DNA from: JACDHQ01 sp036401195
GTDB lineage: Bacteria; Gemmatimonadota; Gemmatimonadetes; Gemmatimonadales; Gemmatimonadaceae
Length of the DNA stretch: 64,000 bases
NCBI GenBank assembly: GCA_036401195.1
Contig: DASWVQ010000125.1
Coordinates: 1-64,000 of the forward strand
Reading direction: 5' to 3'
In this document: positions 27,087 through 37,200 of the stretch, one piece after another
Layout of the letters: each line of letters opens with the position of its first letter
Numbering within the stretch: position 1 is the first letter of the stretch
Notes under the pieces: generated by a model
What the model was told of the DNA's origin: nothing
Databases searched by the model: none
What the model saw: the letters and a program-made list of their open reading frames with translations, nothing else
Made by a program: the position numbers and the translations under genes

Positions 27087-28166
27087 TCAGCGGGATCCGA
27101 GCTCCACATCGCGCTTCCCGAGCACGTCCTGCACGTAGAGCATCGTGACGAGCACCATCAGGAGCGCGGTGAGCGGCGTGGCCAGCGCGACGCCGAGGAG
27201 CCCGCCGATGAGCGCCAGGACGAGCTGCGCGAAGATGGTCACCGCCGGCGGCAGGTAGACGGTCTTCCGGTCGATGATCGGGTCGAGCAGGTAGCTCTCG
27301 ACAACCTGCACGCCCGCGTAGAGTGCCGCCACCCAGAGCGCCTGCCGCGGACCGTCCACGAGCGCGAGCAGGATGGCCGGCGCCGCAGAAAGAATGGGGC
27401 CGAGGTTGGGGATGAACGACAGCAGCGCCGCGAGGAGCCCGAGCACGAACGCGAGCGGCACGCCGAGGAGCGCCAGCCCCACGCCCGTCACGATGCCGAT
27501 GAATGTCATCGAGATCACACGGCCGACGAGCCACCACCACAGGGTGTCGTAAGTCCGCGCGATCACCTCCCGCGTGCGTCGCTCGGCCCGGCGCGGTACC
27601 AGCGCGACGAGGCCGCGCACGTACACGCCGGGCGTGGCCGCCAGGACGATTCCGAGGAAGAGGATGATGACCGTACTCGTGAGCGCGCTGAACGTGCGCG
27701 ACACGACCCCCGTCACCCGGGTGACCGCGTCGGGGTCGTCCGGCAGCAGCTCGCCGGGGCTCGGCATCGCCTCGACCGCGCGCTCGCCCCAGTCGTAGCG
27801 CTCGAGCCGCGCCTGGAGGCGCTCGACTGCCTGCGGCAGCGCCTCCCGCAGCTCGCGCACCTGCGTGGCGATTGCCGTGCCCTGCGCCCAGAACGCGCCG
27901 ACGAGCGACCCCACGAGCGCGAGCGCCACCGCGGCGAGGGCAACGCGGGGGCCGAGCGGCGTGTGGGCTGCCACGAGCGTCGCCAGGCGTCGCAGGAAGA
28001 CGCCGAACAGCAGCCCCGCGAACGCGAGCAGGAGGACGTCGCGCGCGTACCACGTGAACAGCAGCAGCACCGTCACCGCGGCGACGAGGCCGACGGTGAC
28101 CAGCGTGCGGCGAGCCTGGCCTTGGGCGGGTGCGGCGGCGCCCTTGTCCGGAGCAGGGAAGGTCAC
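27087..28166 (-). CDS. AI-2E family (TqsA/YdiK-like) membrane transporter
   Basis: The 359-residue protein has about eight membrane helices with a soluble insertion around residues 95-150, the layout of the AI-2E family. Typical blocks are LLSFIPNLGPILSAAPAILLAL and ESYLLDPIIDRKTVYLPPAVTI. Members export autoinducer-2, or act in Na+/H+ exchange or osmotic response; the substrate cannot be told. The ATG at 28166 gives the usual short cytosolic N-terminus. A small membrane protein gene and an MscS gene lie upstream on the same strand. Confidence 0.85.
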   Translation of the reverse strand: MTFPAPDKGAAAPAQGQARRTLVTVGLVAAVTVLLLFTWYARDVLLLAFAGLLFGVFLRRLATLVAAHTPLGPRVALAAVALALVGSLVGAFWAQGTAIATQVRELREALPQAVERLQARLERYDWGERAVEAMPSPGELLPDDPDAVTRVTGVVSRTFSALTSTVIILFLGIVLAATPGVYVRGLVALVPRRAERRTREVIARTYDTLWWWLVGRVISMTFIGIVTGVGLALLGVPLAFVLGLLAALLSFIPNLGPILSAAPAILLALVDGPRQALWVAALYAGVQVVESYLLDPIIDRKTVYLPPAVTIFAQLVLALIGGLLGVALATPLTALLMVLVTMLYVQDVLGKRDVELGSR

Positions 28167-28174
28167 GCGGCTGC

Positions 28175-28345
28175 CTACAGGCGGTCGTTCACCGCCCGCG
28201 CGCCCTTCTTCACCAGCCCCCAGACAATGAAGATGACCGCGGCGATGACGAGGAGGTGAACCACGCCGCTGACGATCTTGAAGCCGAGCCAGAGGATGGC
28301 CCAGAGGACGAGCAGGACGACGCCCAGCCAGACGAATGCGTGCAT
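28175..28345 (-). CDS. Small two-helix membrane protein (lmo0937/DUF5670-like)
   Basis: The 56-residue protein consists of two hydrophobic helices (about 3-25 and 29-47) and a basic tail. Size and pattern resemble lmo0937-family stress proteins. The ATG at 28345 is the only start producing the helix at the N-terminus. It ends nine bases before the AI-2E transporter gene, so cotranscription is likely. Confidence 0.65.
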   Translation of the reverse strand: MHAFVWLGVVLLVLWAILWLGFKIVSGVVHLLVIAAVIFIVWGLVKKGARAVNDRL

Positions 28346-28376
28346 GAGTGAATTCCGCTCCAGTGTGACGTGAGTG

Positions 28377-29693
28377 TCAGCAACGATCCGGGGCGCCGTC
28401 ACCGTCCCCGGCCGGTGCGCGGCCCAGGGCCTCGCGCCACCGCTCCACGCGGCGCGGCTCCAGGAAGCGTGCGTCGGGATCTGGGAGCCCCAATCCCACA
28501 CCCTTGAACCCCGCCACGATCGCCTCGCGGACGGCGGCCTGGGTGGCCGTGTAGTCCGAGCGACGGGAGTCCGTCCAGAATCGTGCCTCCAGCATGAGAT
28601 CATCCATGCCGAGCTCGGCGACGCGCACCGTGGGCGCGGGCTCGGCGAGGACACCCGCGATGCCGGCGACCGCCTCGCGAGCGACCACCAGCGCCTTCGG
28701 CACGTCGCTGTCGTAGCCGAGCGGCAGCGTCACCACGGCGCGTCGGATGGGGGACGCCGTGTTGTTCGTTACCCGGGAGGTGAAGATCTCCCCATTGGGG
28801 ACGAGGACGAGGCGGCCGTCATAGGTGCGGATGTCCGTGGCGCGGAGGCGGATCCGTTCCACGGCGCCCTCGGTGTCCCCGACGACGATCTGGTCCCCCA
28901 GCTCGAAGGGCCGCAGCGCCAGCAGGAGCACGCCGCTCACGAAGTTGGAGATGATGTCCTTGAGCGCAAAGCCGAGCGCCAGGCCGGTGAGCCCGAGGCC
29001 GGTGACGACCGTCTGCGGCTGGAATCCGAGCGCGTCCACGGCCAGCAGCAGGCCGATCGCCCAGATCGCGTAGTAGGCGAGCTGCTTGAAGAGGTTCTCG
29101 ACCGTGAGGTCGTCGATCGTGCGGCGGAACACCGCTCGCAACAGCCGCCGGACCCCCGCGGCGAGCGCCCAGAAGAGCGCAAGTACAAGCAGCGCCGCGA
29201 GCACGCGCGGCACGATCCGGATCGCCGACTCGGCCATCCGCGAAAATGCCGCGCCGACGGACGCTTGCACCTCGGCGCCGAAGCGCCCCCAGCGCGACAG
29301 GCGTCGTTCCGCGGCGCGCGCAAGTGCGATGTCGATGGCGCCGGCCCACTGCGCCGCCAGTGCATCGAGGGTGGTGACGTTATCGTCGGCGTCGGACGGC
29401 GTCACCGTCACCACGGGTACCCCTGCGACCGAGATCATGCGGTCTCTCCCGCCCGGGCCCGAGCGTTCGATCCGCGCCGGTCTGACCGCGCGCGGCGACT
29501 CGAGCATGGTCGCAATGCGCCGCTCGATGCGGCGCGCGCGCTCCGTGGCGTCGGCCGAGTCGGCGGGGCCAACCCGCAGAACGGGGCGGCCGTCCACGCG
29601 CACCGTCACGCGATCGCTCGACCTCTGCGCGTGAAGGGGGAGGGCCAGCGCCGTGAGCAGGAGCCATGACAGCAACGTCCCCCGCCGACGCAT
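28377..29693 (-). CDS. MscS-family mechanosensitive ion channel
   Basis: The 438-residue product has a signal peptide, a periplasmic domain (about 25-165), transmembrane helices and the MscS core. The core includes the pore helix region LGLTGLALGFALKDIISNFVSG and the beta domain with FELGDQIVVGDTEGAVERI and DGRLVLVPNGEIF. The C-terminal cytosolic domain includes MDDLMLEARFW. It should release solutes on hypo-osmotic shock. ATG at 29693 is chosen for the signal peptide. The frame is open to 29993, but the extra part is an unrelated hemolysin-type fragment (see next entry). Confidence 0.85.
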   Translation of the reverse strand: MRRRGTLLSWLLLTALALPLHAQRSSDRVTVRVDGRPVLRVGPADSADATERARRIERRIATMLESPRAVRPARIERSGPGGRDRMISVAGVPVVTVTPSDADDNVTTLDALAAQWAGAIDIALARAAERRLSRWGRFGAEVQASVGAAFSRMAESAIRIVPRVLAALLVLALFWALAAGVRRLLRAVFRRTIDDLTVENLFKQLAYYAIWAIGLLLAVDALGFQPQTVVTGLGLTGLALGFALKDIISNFVSGVLLLALRPFELGDQIVVGDTEGAVERIRLRATDIRTYDGRLVLVPNGEIFTSRVTNNTASPIRRAVVTLPLGYDSDVPKALVVAREAVAGIAGVLAEPAPTVRVAELGMDDLMLEARFWTDSRRSDYTATQAAVREAIVAGFKGVGLGLPDPDARFLEPRRVERWREALGRAPAGDGDGAPDRC

Positions 29694-29806
29694 CCGAGTC
29701 CACGGCGGGGGCACGGCAATCACCTGACGCAGGTCCGGGGTCGCAGCCATGGCGTACCGGCAGCCCGCCATCATTTCCGGCCTCGATCGTCGCTGACCCG
29801 CAGGCG

Positions 29807-29993
29807 ATTGCACCGCGGAGAGGAAGGCGTCGTGCGCGAGTTCCAGCGCCCGCGCGCCGGCGTCTCCCTTCTCCGCGCGGTGCTTGAGGAGGACCCGCCT
29901 GGCAGTCATGACCGTGAGCTTGGAAATGGCGAAAGCCCCGTTGAGGAGCAGGAGGCCCAGGATGACGACGACTTCAAGGAGAATGGCTAACAT
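29807..29993 (-). pseudogene. N-terminal stub of a CorC/HlyC-type (DUF21/CNNM) membrane protein
   Basis: About 62 residues match the start of DUF21 proteins: a first membrane helix (ILLEVVVILGLLLLNGAFA) followed by SKLTVMTARRVLLKHRAEKGDAGARALELA. The match stops abruptly and the frame runs on into the MscS gene without a stop. It looks like a gene truncated by rearrangement close to the proposed right island boundary. Confidence 0.7.
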
Positions 29994-30117
29994 GAAGTGG
30001 GGCGGGTGCAGGGATCGGTCCGGCGCGTGTCGTCAGTGCGGCTGAGCCTGCCGTGCTGCCCCCCGCCGGCTCAGTGGCGCTGCGGACCGAGAAGCGTTCG
30101 CCACCCCCAGGAATTCG

Positions 30118-30154
30118 TAATGCCGGGGTCGCAGTTCGAGTCCCCGCCCCTGCT
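30118..30154 (+). repeat. Putative right attachment repeat (degenerate tRNA-Met 3' half)
   Basis: This 37-nt segment matches bases 4797-4833 of the tRNA-Met gene except for one substitution and two single-base indels (GCAGTTCGAGTCCCC against GCGGGTTCGAGTCCC). No 5' half of a tRNA precedes it, so it is not a tRNA gene. Orientation is the same as the tRNA, as expected for direct repeats at the ends of an integrated element of about 25.3 kb. Confidence 0.65.
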
Positions 30155-30176
30155 GCCAAGACGATGCGTCCCGCCT

Positions 30177-30791
30177 TCACCGGCGGCGAAGCACCGCCAC
30201 GCTGAAGCGCTGTTCACGCCCTGCGGGCGTCTGGTGCACCGCACTCAAGCCGCGTACGAGCTCGAACGAGTTCCCCAATTCGTGCGCAATGTCGCTGGGG
30301 GAATAGCGCATCACGTCGAGCCCACTGCAACGCGGCGGTCCATCCGGTGCGAACGTCGCCAACAGGAGCATCCCGCCGCGGCGAAGCGCGGCTTCCGCGA
30401 GTGCCGCGTAGCGCACACGATCCTCTTTGGCGGTCAGGAAGTGGAACACGGCCCGGTCGTGCCAGACGTCGAATGCCTCCGCAGGCAATGCCGCGGTGGT
30501 GATGTCCGCTTCCACCCACGTGACGTCGGCCGATCGTTCACCCAGGCGCGCGCGGGCGCGCTCCAGGGCCGCGCCCGAGATGTCGAGCACGGTCATCTGT
30601 CCGAGCCGCTCGGCAAGGACTGAATCCACCAGCCGTGAGTCTCCGCCCCCAACGTCGAGGATGGCGCAGGCGGGGCCAGCGCCAACCTCCCGCAACAGAG
30701 CGAGCGAGAGGGTCGGTACGGCCTGGTACCAGCTCACCTCATCAGCGGCCTTGTTCGCGTAGACCTCGTCCCAATGCGACTTACGGTTCAT
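30177..30791 (-). CDS. Class I SAM-dependent methyltransferase
   Basis: The 204-residue protein begins HWDEVYANKAADEVSWYQ, a start typical of small stand-alone methyltransferases. It has motif I ILDVGGGDSRLVD, the acidic end of strand 2 (MTVLDIS), VEADI, and FDVWHDRAVFHFL as post-motif region. The substrate is unknown; relatives are annotated as type-12 or tellurite/thiopurine-like methyltransferases. ATG at 30791 is chosen; the open frame upstream to 31010 is low-complexity. Confidence 0.82.
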   Translation of the reverse strand: MNRKSHWDEVYANKAADEVSWYQAVPTLSLALLREVGAGPACAILDVGGGDSRLVDSVLAERLGQMTVLDISGAALERARARLGERSADVTWVEADITTAALPAEAFDVWHDRAVFHFLTAKEDRVRYAALAEAALRRGGMLLLATFAPDGPPRCSGLDVMRYSPSDIAHELGNSFELVRGLSAVHQTPAGREQRFSVAVLRRR

Positions 30792-30984
30792 GGCTCGGCT
30801 GCCTTGAATTCGATGAGTCATCGCCGCACCAGCGAGGCGCTGGGCTGTCCAGCGCCACCGTATGATGGCGAATTCGCTCACATTGCGGCACTCCGGAGGC
30901 ATGGTGCCGATCGGGGGGCGACGCGGCGATTGCCGGGATCGGAGGAACTCGCGCCGTGATCGACCCCCGACTAGCTTTCCGGCC

Positions 30985-31371
30985 GTGCGACGCCTCCGCC
31001 ACCTCGCCACCCTGCTGATTCACCCCCTGGCCTTCGCGGTCCAGGGGGGTGCGGTCGCGCATGGCCTCGCGCACCAGCATGAGGGTGAGCACGGCCGGCA
31101 GCAGCTCCGGGAAACCGCCGTCCAGCACGTGGCCAGAGCCGAGGCGGAGGAGGCCGACCACGGGCATCGCCACGCCCACCCGGACCTGGGCCAGCCTGTC
31201 CGTGCGCGCGCGGATGCGGGCGTGTTCGCCCTGCCTGCAGCCGCGCCCGAGATACCTGTCGCCGGGGAGACGCTCGTCGCCAGCGAGCCTCCCATCGTTC
31301 GCGCGCTCCTGCCGCGTGGCGACCCATCGAACGGCCCGCCGCCCCGGCTCCGGGGCCCGCCTCCCCGCTGA
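30985..31371 (+). CDS. His-rich envelope protein heading a metal-efflux operon
   Basis: The 128-residue product begins with a hydrophobic segment (HLATLLIHPLAFAVQGGAVA) that may be a signal or anchor. A His/Glu-rich part (HGLAHQHEGEHG, DHGHRHAHPD) and a Pro/Arg-rich end follow. Such proteins often precede RND metal pumps, and another His-rich protein precedes the second pump at 49319. The start GTG at 30985 is inferred from the hydrophobic segment; no strong ribosome-binding site is seen. Metal binding is an inference from composition and context. Confidence 0.55.
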   Translation: MRRLRHLATLLIHPLAFAVQGGAVAHGLAHQHEGEHGRQQLRETAVQHVARAEAEEADHGHRHAHPDLGQPVRARADAGVFALPAAAPEIPVAGETLVASEPPIVRALLPRGDPSNGPPPRLRGPPPR

Positions 31372-31464
31372 CCTGCCACCGACCGCCCCCTGGGCAGCCG
31401 GCCTTCGTCGCGCCCAGTCGCGACGTCCGTCCACCGTCCGTGAGGCCCCGGCGCGAGCGCGCCG

Positions 31465-32784
31465 ATGGCCGCGGACCTACGGCAGGATTCAGCATTGTCA
31501 CGATTGAACTTCCCGCGGCGGCTCTCGCTCGCCGCCGTCATCGTCATTGCGCCCGCGCAGCACCTTCGGGCGCAGTCGGACCAGCCGCTCACCCTGGCGG
31601 TCGCCCGCGACGCGGCACAGCGCAACAGCCCGATCATCACCGTTGCCCGCGAAGCGGTGACGGTTGCGCGCGCGCGTGAGCGGCAGGCCGGCGCGCTCGC
31701 CAATCCCACCCTGAGCTACGGCCGTGAGCAGACCTCCGGCGCAGATCAGGCCAACGCCCAGGACATCGCGTCGCTCGATCAGCCGATCGAACTTGGCCTG
31801 CGTTCCCTGCGGCGGGACGCGGCGCGCGCCCGGCGCGAAGCCGCCGAGGCACGGCTCGCCCTCGCACAGGCGGAGGTCGATCACGACGTGACGGTCGCCT
31901 ACGCACGAGCCGTCGCGGCCGATCAGCGCGCACGCATCGCGGAGCAGGCAGCCGGCGCGTTCACGCGGGCAGTGCGCGTGAGCGAGCAACGCCTCGCCGC
32001 TGGCGACGTCGCCGGCTACGCCCACCGTCGGCTGCGACTGGAGGCCGCCCGGATGGCGACGGCTCGGGCCGAGGCGGCTCTCGCAGCGCTCTCGGCACGG
32101 GTCGCCCTGAAGTCGCTCATCGCCGGGCCCGAGGGCTCGATCACGCCACCAGGGATCGTGCTAAGTGACTCGCTCATCCTGCCCGGGGAGGTTCCTGCAG
32201 CCGATTCGTCAGTGGCGCTGGCCACCCGGTTTCGCGCCGAACTGCGCGCGCTGGCGAGCGAGGCGGCGGCTGCAGCCGCGGATGCACGACTCGTCGCCCG
32301 CGAGCGGATCCCGGTTCCGGTCGTGAGCGCGGGGCTCAAGAGCGAGCGCGTCGAGCAGCCTGGCGCAGGGGCACAGTCGCTCGGCGGGTTCATCGTGGGC
32401 GTCTCGCTTCCACTCCCCCTCTTCGACCGCCGTGGCGGCGCCACCCAGGCAGCCGAGGCAGAGGCGCGACGGCAGCTCGCCCTGCTCGGGGACCAGCGTC
32501 GTCGAGTCGCGCAGGAAGTGCTGGAAGCCCACGCTGCATATGCCGCCGCTCGGGAGCAGCTCATGCTCCTCGGCCCCGCCGTGAATGCCGATGCCGGCGC
32601 CGCCATCGCCGCCGCCGACGTCGCCTATGCCGAAGGCGAGATCACCCTCGCCGAGTGGCTCGACGTGCTGCGTGCGTATCGCGAGGCGCAGGCGAGCTAC
32701 GCCACCCTCCAGGCCGAAGTCCTGATCCGACGCGCCGCGCTCGAGCGCGCCGTTGGCGCCCCCCTCACCACGCTTTCCCGATGA
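31465..32784 (+). CDS. Outer-membrane efflux channel (TolC/CusC/CzcC family)
   Basis: The 439-residue protein carries the duplicated OEP (outer membrane efflux) domain: long amphipathic helices with repeated Ala/Arg/Glu heptads and the PLPLFDRRGGATQAAEAEARR segment typical of CzcC-like channels. A signal peptide lies near residues 14-36. It supplies the exit duct of the tripartite pump formed with the next two genes. Its stop overlaps the adaptor start (ATGA). An alternative start at the TTG near 31504 would give a shorter signal peptide. Confidence 0.85.
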   Translation: MAADLRQDSALSRLNFPRRLSLAAVIVIAPAQHLRAQSDQPLTLAVARDAAQRNSPIITVAREAVTVARARERQAGALANPTLSYGREQTSGADQANAQDIASLDQPIELGLRSLRRDAARARREAAEARLALAQAEVDHDVTVAYARAVAADQRARIAEQAAGAFTRAVRVSEQRLAAGDVAGYAHRRLRLEAARMATARAEAALAALSARVALKSLIAGPEGSITPPGIVLSDSLILPGEVPAADSSVALATRFRAELRALASEAAAAAADARLVARERIPVPVVSAGLKSERVEQPGAGAQSLGGFIVGVSLPLPLFDRRGGATQAAEAEARRQLALLGDQRRRVAQEVLEAHAAYAAAREQLMLLGPAVNADAGAAIAAADVAYAEGEITLAEWLDVLRAYREAQASYATLQAEVLIRRAALERAVGAPLTTLSR

Positions 32785-34280
32785 CCAGATCTCACATTGC
32801 CGCGGCGCTCGTCGCGGCCCTCGGCCTCGCGGCGTGCAGCCGCGATGGCGCGACTGCGAGCGGAACGGGCGCCCCCACCGGAGAGCCAGCGGGTGGCGCG
32901 ATCACCCTCTGGACGGACTCCACGGAGCTCTTCATGGAGCATCCGGCGCTGATCGTGGGGGATACGGCCCTCGTATTCGCCGCGCACCTCACGGACCTCA
33001 CCGACTTCACTCCCCTTCGCTCGGGCCAGGTCACCTTCCGGTTCACCCCGCGGTCCGGGGGGGCGCCGGTGGTGGTGGTGCAGGCCGAACCCAAGCGGCC
33101 GGGCATCTACGGCCCACGTCCACGATTCACTGCTCCGGGCGTCTACGACCTGGCCATCCTGGTCGACAGCCCGCAGGCGCACGACAGCATTGCGGTGGCC
33201 GGGTTGCGCGTCTACGCGACCGCCGCCGAGGCTCCGCGTGAGGAGGAGGGGGGCGACGAGGGGATCAGCTTCCTCAAGGAGCAGCAGTGGAAGACCCCCG
33301 GCTTCCGGACCGCCTTCGCCGGCACGGGGTTCGTCACCGGCACCTTCGACGTGACTGGCGTGATCGAACCGGCCGCTGGTCGCCACGCCGAGGTGACTGC
33401 CCCGATCAGTGGATTGGTGGACGCGGGCGGGGTCGCGCGGTCGCCTGCCCCGGGGCAGCGCGTGGCGCGTGGGCAGGTGCTGGCGACGCTCACGCCCTCG
33501 CTCGGCGAGGGGGGCAGCGCGTACGCCGAGGCCCGGGCGCGGCTCGCCGAGGCCGAGAACGAGTTCCAGCGCGCACGGCGGCTGGTGGCCGCGGAGGCCG
33601 CGCCGGCGCGGCGCCTTGCCGACGCGGAGATCCGGCTGCGCGCAGCGCGCGAGGCGCTGGCCGGCTTCGGCGGCGGAGCCGAGGCTGGCCGGATCGCCGT
33701 CCGGTCTCCGGTGAGCGGCGTCGTGGCCCGCCGGTCCATCGCGCCGGGGAGCCGGGTGGAGGCGGGCACGCCCCTCTTCACCGTGGTCGATCCGTCGGTG
33801 GTGTGGCTCACCGTCAACGTGCCTGCGGCGCAGGCGTCGCAGGTCGGTCCCGGGGCCGGCGCGGCGTTCCAGCTCGAAGGGAGCGACCGCCGCTGGAACG
33901 CCACCCGCGTGGTCTCGGTGAGCAGCGTCATCGATCCGCAGTCGCGGACCCTCCCCGTCATCTACGAGGTGCCCAATCGTGATGGTGCCATTCGCGTGGG
34001 CTCCACCGCGCGCGCGCAGGTCCGCACGGGGCGTCGCGTCGCCGGCGTCGTGATCCCCGCGTCGGCGATCCTCGAGGAGGACGGGCGCCCCGTCGCCTTC
34101 GTGCAGCCCGGGGGCGAGGCCTTCGAGCGGCGGGAACTGGTGCTCGGTGGCCGCGAGGGCGACCGGGTACTGGTCTCGAGCGGGATCGAGGCCGGCGAAC
34201 GGGTGGTCACGGGGGCCGCGTACCAGGTGCGGCTCGCCTCCCTCTCCACCGCGGTGCCCGCTGAAGGGCACGCGCACTGA
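32781..34280 (+). CDS. RND efflux periplasmic adaptor (membrane fusion protein)
   Basis: The 499-residue product starts with a lipoprotein signal (LAACS). An extra beta-rich N-terminal domain (about 35-140) is probably the metal- or pump-accessory domain seen in CusB/CzcB relatives. Then come the barrel-sandwich and coiled-coil hairpin (AEARARLAEAENEFQRARRL) and the beta-barrel and membrane-proximal domain (GVVIPASAILEEDGRPVAFV). It connects the RND pump to the outer-membrane channel. The ATG at 32781 overlaps the previous stop. Confidence 0.88.
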   Translation: MTRSHIAAALVAALGLAACSRDGATASGTGAPTGEPAGGAITLWTDSTELFMEHPALIVGDTALVFAAHLTDLTDFTPLRSGQVTFRFTPRSGGAPVVVVQAEPKRPGIYGPRPRFTAPGVYDLAILVDSPQAHDSIAVAGLRVYATAAEAPREEEGGDEGISFLKEQQWKTPGFRTAFAGTGFVTGTFDVTGVIEPAAGRHAEVTAPISGLVDAGGVARSPAPGQRVARGQVLATLTPSLGEGGSAYAEARARLAEAENEFQRARRLVAAEAAPARRLADAEIRLRAAREALAGFGGGAEAGRIAVRSPVSGVVARRSIAPGSRVEAGTPLFTVVDPSVVWLTVNVPAAQASQVGPGAGAAFQLEGSDRRWNATRVVSVSSVIDPQSRTLPVIYEVPNRDGAIRVGSTARAQVRTGRRVAGVVIPASAILEEDGRPVAFVQPGGEAFERRELVLGGREGDRVLVSSGIEAGERVVTGAAYQVRLASLSTAVPAEGHAH

Positions 34281-34293
34281 CGGAGGCGACGCC

Positions 34294-37200
34294 ATGTTGA
34301 ACAAGCTGATCGCGCTGGCGCTTCGCAACCGCGTCGTGGTGCTGGCCATTGCGGCCGTGATGCTCGTGGCTGGCGCCTGGACCGCTGCGCGCATGCCGGT
34401 AGACGTCTTTCCTGACCTGACTGCCCCCACCGTGACCGTGCTGGCCGAGGCGCACGGCATGGCACCGGAAGAGGTGGAAGCCCTCGTTGCCTTTCCCATC
34501 GAGACATCGGTGAACGGCGCGACGGGGGTGCGGCGCGTGCGTTCATCCACCGCGCAGGGCATCTCCGTCATCTGGGTGGAGTTCGACTGGGGCACGGACA
34601 TCTTCCGCGCGCGGCAGGTCGTCGCCGAGAAGCTCCAGACGCTCGCGGGAAGCCTCCCGACAGGCGTGGCCCCGACCCTCGCCCCGGTCTCCAGCGTCAT
34701 GGGCGAGATCATGATGATCGGGCTCACCGGGACGCAGCCGGGGATGGAGCTTCGCACGATCGCCGACTGGACGATCCGGCGCCGGCTCCTCGCGGTGCCC
34801 GGGGTGGCGCAGGTGATCCCGATCGGCGGCGAGGTCCGGCAGTACCAGGTACTCGCTGACCCGGCGCGGATGCTCGCCACCGGGGTCACCCTCGACGAGG
34901 TGCTGCGAGCCGCCGAGGGATCGAACGAGAACGCGTCGGGCGGCGTGTACATGGATCGCGGGCAGGAGTACGTGATCCGCGGCATCGGGCGGGTGCAGGG
35001 GGCGGACGACATCGCGCGGACCGTCGTCGCGGTGCGCGGGGGGATTCCCGTGCTGCTCGGCCAGGTGGCCGACGTGCGCGTGGGGGCCGCGCCGCGCTTC
35101 GGCGACGGGTCGGTGAACGCGAAGCCGGCGGTGGTGCTCGCGGTCCAGAAGCAGCCCGGGGCGAACACCCTGGAGCTCACCCGGCGCATCGAGCGGGAGC
35201 TGGCCGACGTGCAGCGCACGCTTCCGCAGGGGATGACCGTGCACGCGGAGCTGTTCCGCCAGGCGGACTTTATCTCGGTCGCCGTCGCCAACGTGCTCGA
35301 GGCGCTGCGCGACGGGGCGATCTTCGTCGTGGTCATCCTGTTCCTGTTCCTCTGGAACCTGCGGGCGACGGCGATCTCGATCCTGGCGATTCCCCTCTCG
35401 CTGGTGGTGGCGATCTTCGCGATGCAGCTGCTCGGGATCACGATCAATACCATGACGCTGGGCGGGATGGCGATCGCCATCGGGGCGCTGGTGGACGACG
35501 CGATCATCGACGTGGAGAACGTGTTTCGCCGGCTCAAGGAGAACCACCACCTGCCCGAGGGCGAGCGCCGGCCGTCGCTGCGCGTCATCTATGACGCCTC
35601 GGCGGAGATCCGGGCGTCGATCGTGAACGCGACGCTCATCATCATCGTGGTATTCCTGCCGCTCTTCTTCCTCGGCGGGGTGGAGGGGCGCCTCCTGCGG
35701 CCGCTGGGGTTCGCATACGTCGTGTCCATCCTCGCCTCGCTGCTCGTGGCGGTGACGGTAACGCCGGTGCTCTGCAGCTACCTCCTGCCGAACGCGAAGG
35801 CGGTGCAGGCGGAGACGGAGAGCCGGGTCGTCACGCGCTTGAAGGCGTGGTACGCCCGGACGCTGGAGATGGTGCTCGCGCATCCCAGGCGCGTGCTCGC
35901 GGGCGCGGTGGCGGCGCTCGCGCTGACGGCGGCGGTCCTTCCGCTCCTGGGGTCGGCCTTCCTGCCCGAGTTCAACGAAGGGGCACTCACCGTGTCGGTG
36001 GTGACCGTTCCCGGCACGTCCCTCGAGGAGGCGAACGCGCTGGGCCGCCGCGTGGAAGAGATCCTGCTCGCCAACCCGGCGGTGAGGAACACGGACCGCC
36101 GGCAGGGGCGCGCGGAACTCGACGAGCATGCCCAGGGGGTGAACGCGGCGGAAATCGACGTCACGCTGAAGCCCGAGGCCGAGCGGGAGCGGCTCTTCGA
36201 GGAGCTGCGCACCGAGTTCGCGGCGCTCCCGGGGACGAACGTCACCATCGGCCAGCCGATCGGCCACCGGATCGACCACATGTTGTCCGGGACGCGGGCC
36301 AACATCGCCGTGAAGATCTTCGGACCGGACCTGCAGCGGCTCCGGCAAGTGGGCGCGCAGGTGCGGGATGCCATGCAGGGGGTGCCCGGGGTCGCCGACC
36401 TGCAGCTGGAGCAGCAGGCCGACGTTCCCCAGCTCCGGATCCGCGCCGACCGCGGGGCGCTGGCGCGCTACGGGATGAGCGTGGGGCAGCTCGCGCGCGG
36501 CATCGACGTGGCCTTCAACGGCGAGGAAGTGTCGCAGGTGCTCGAGGAAGGGAAGAGCTTCGACCTGGTGGTGCGCTTCCCCGACGCCTACCGCACCGAT
36601 GCCCAGGCGATCGCCCGGGTGCCGTTCGATACCCCCACCGGGCAGCGGGTCCCCCTCTCGCAGCTCGCCGCCGTGACTGTCGAGCGGGGCCCCAACGCCG
36701 TCAGCCGCGAGAACGTGCAGCGGAAGATCGTGGTCCAGGCGAACGTGGCCGACCGCGATCTTGGCAGCACCGTGGCCGACATTCGCGACGCGGTGGGGGC
36801 GAAGGTCAAGCTGCCGCCGGGGTACTACGTGGAATACGGGGGGCAGTTCGAAGCGCAGGCGGAATCCACCCGCACCCTGGGTGCGCTCTCGATGCTCTCG
36901 ATCGCCGCGATCTTTCTCATCCTGTTCGTCGAGTTCCGCTCGGCGCGAACAGCGGGGCTCGTGATGGCGAACCTGCCCCTCGCGCTGATCGGTGGCGTCG
37001 GGGCGGTCCTGCTCACCGGCGGGGTGGTGAGCATCGCCTCGCTCGTCGGGTTCGTGACGCTCTTCGGGATCGCGACGCGGAACGGGATCCTGCTCGTCGC
37101 CCACTACCAGCAGCTCCTGCGTGAGGGAGTCCCCTTCCGTGAGGCCGTGGTGCGCGGATCGCTGGAGCGGCTCTCGCCCATCCTCATGACGGCGCTGACC

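Noticed and set aside
30111..30160. A third tRNA-Met gene
   Set aside because: Only the 3' half is present and the T-arm has indels; no D-arm or 5' acceptor strand precedes it, so it is treated as an attachment remnant.
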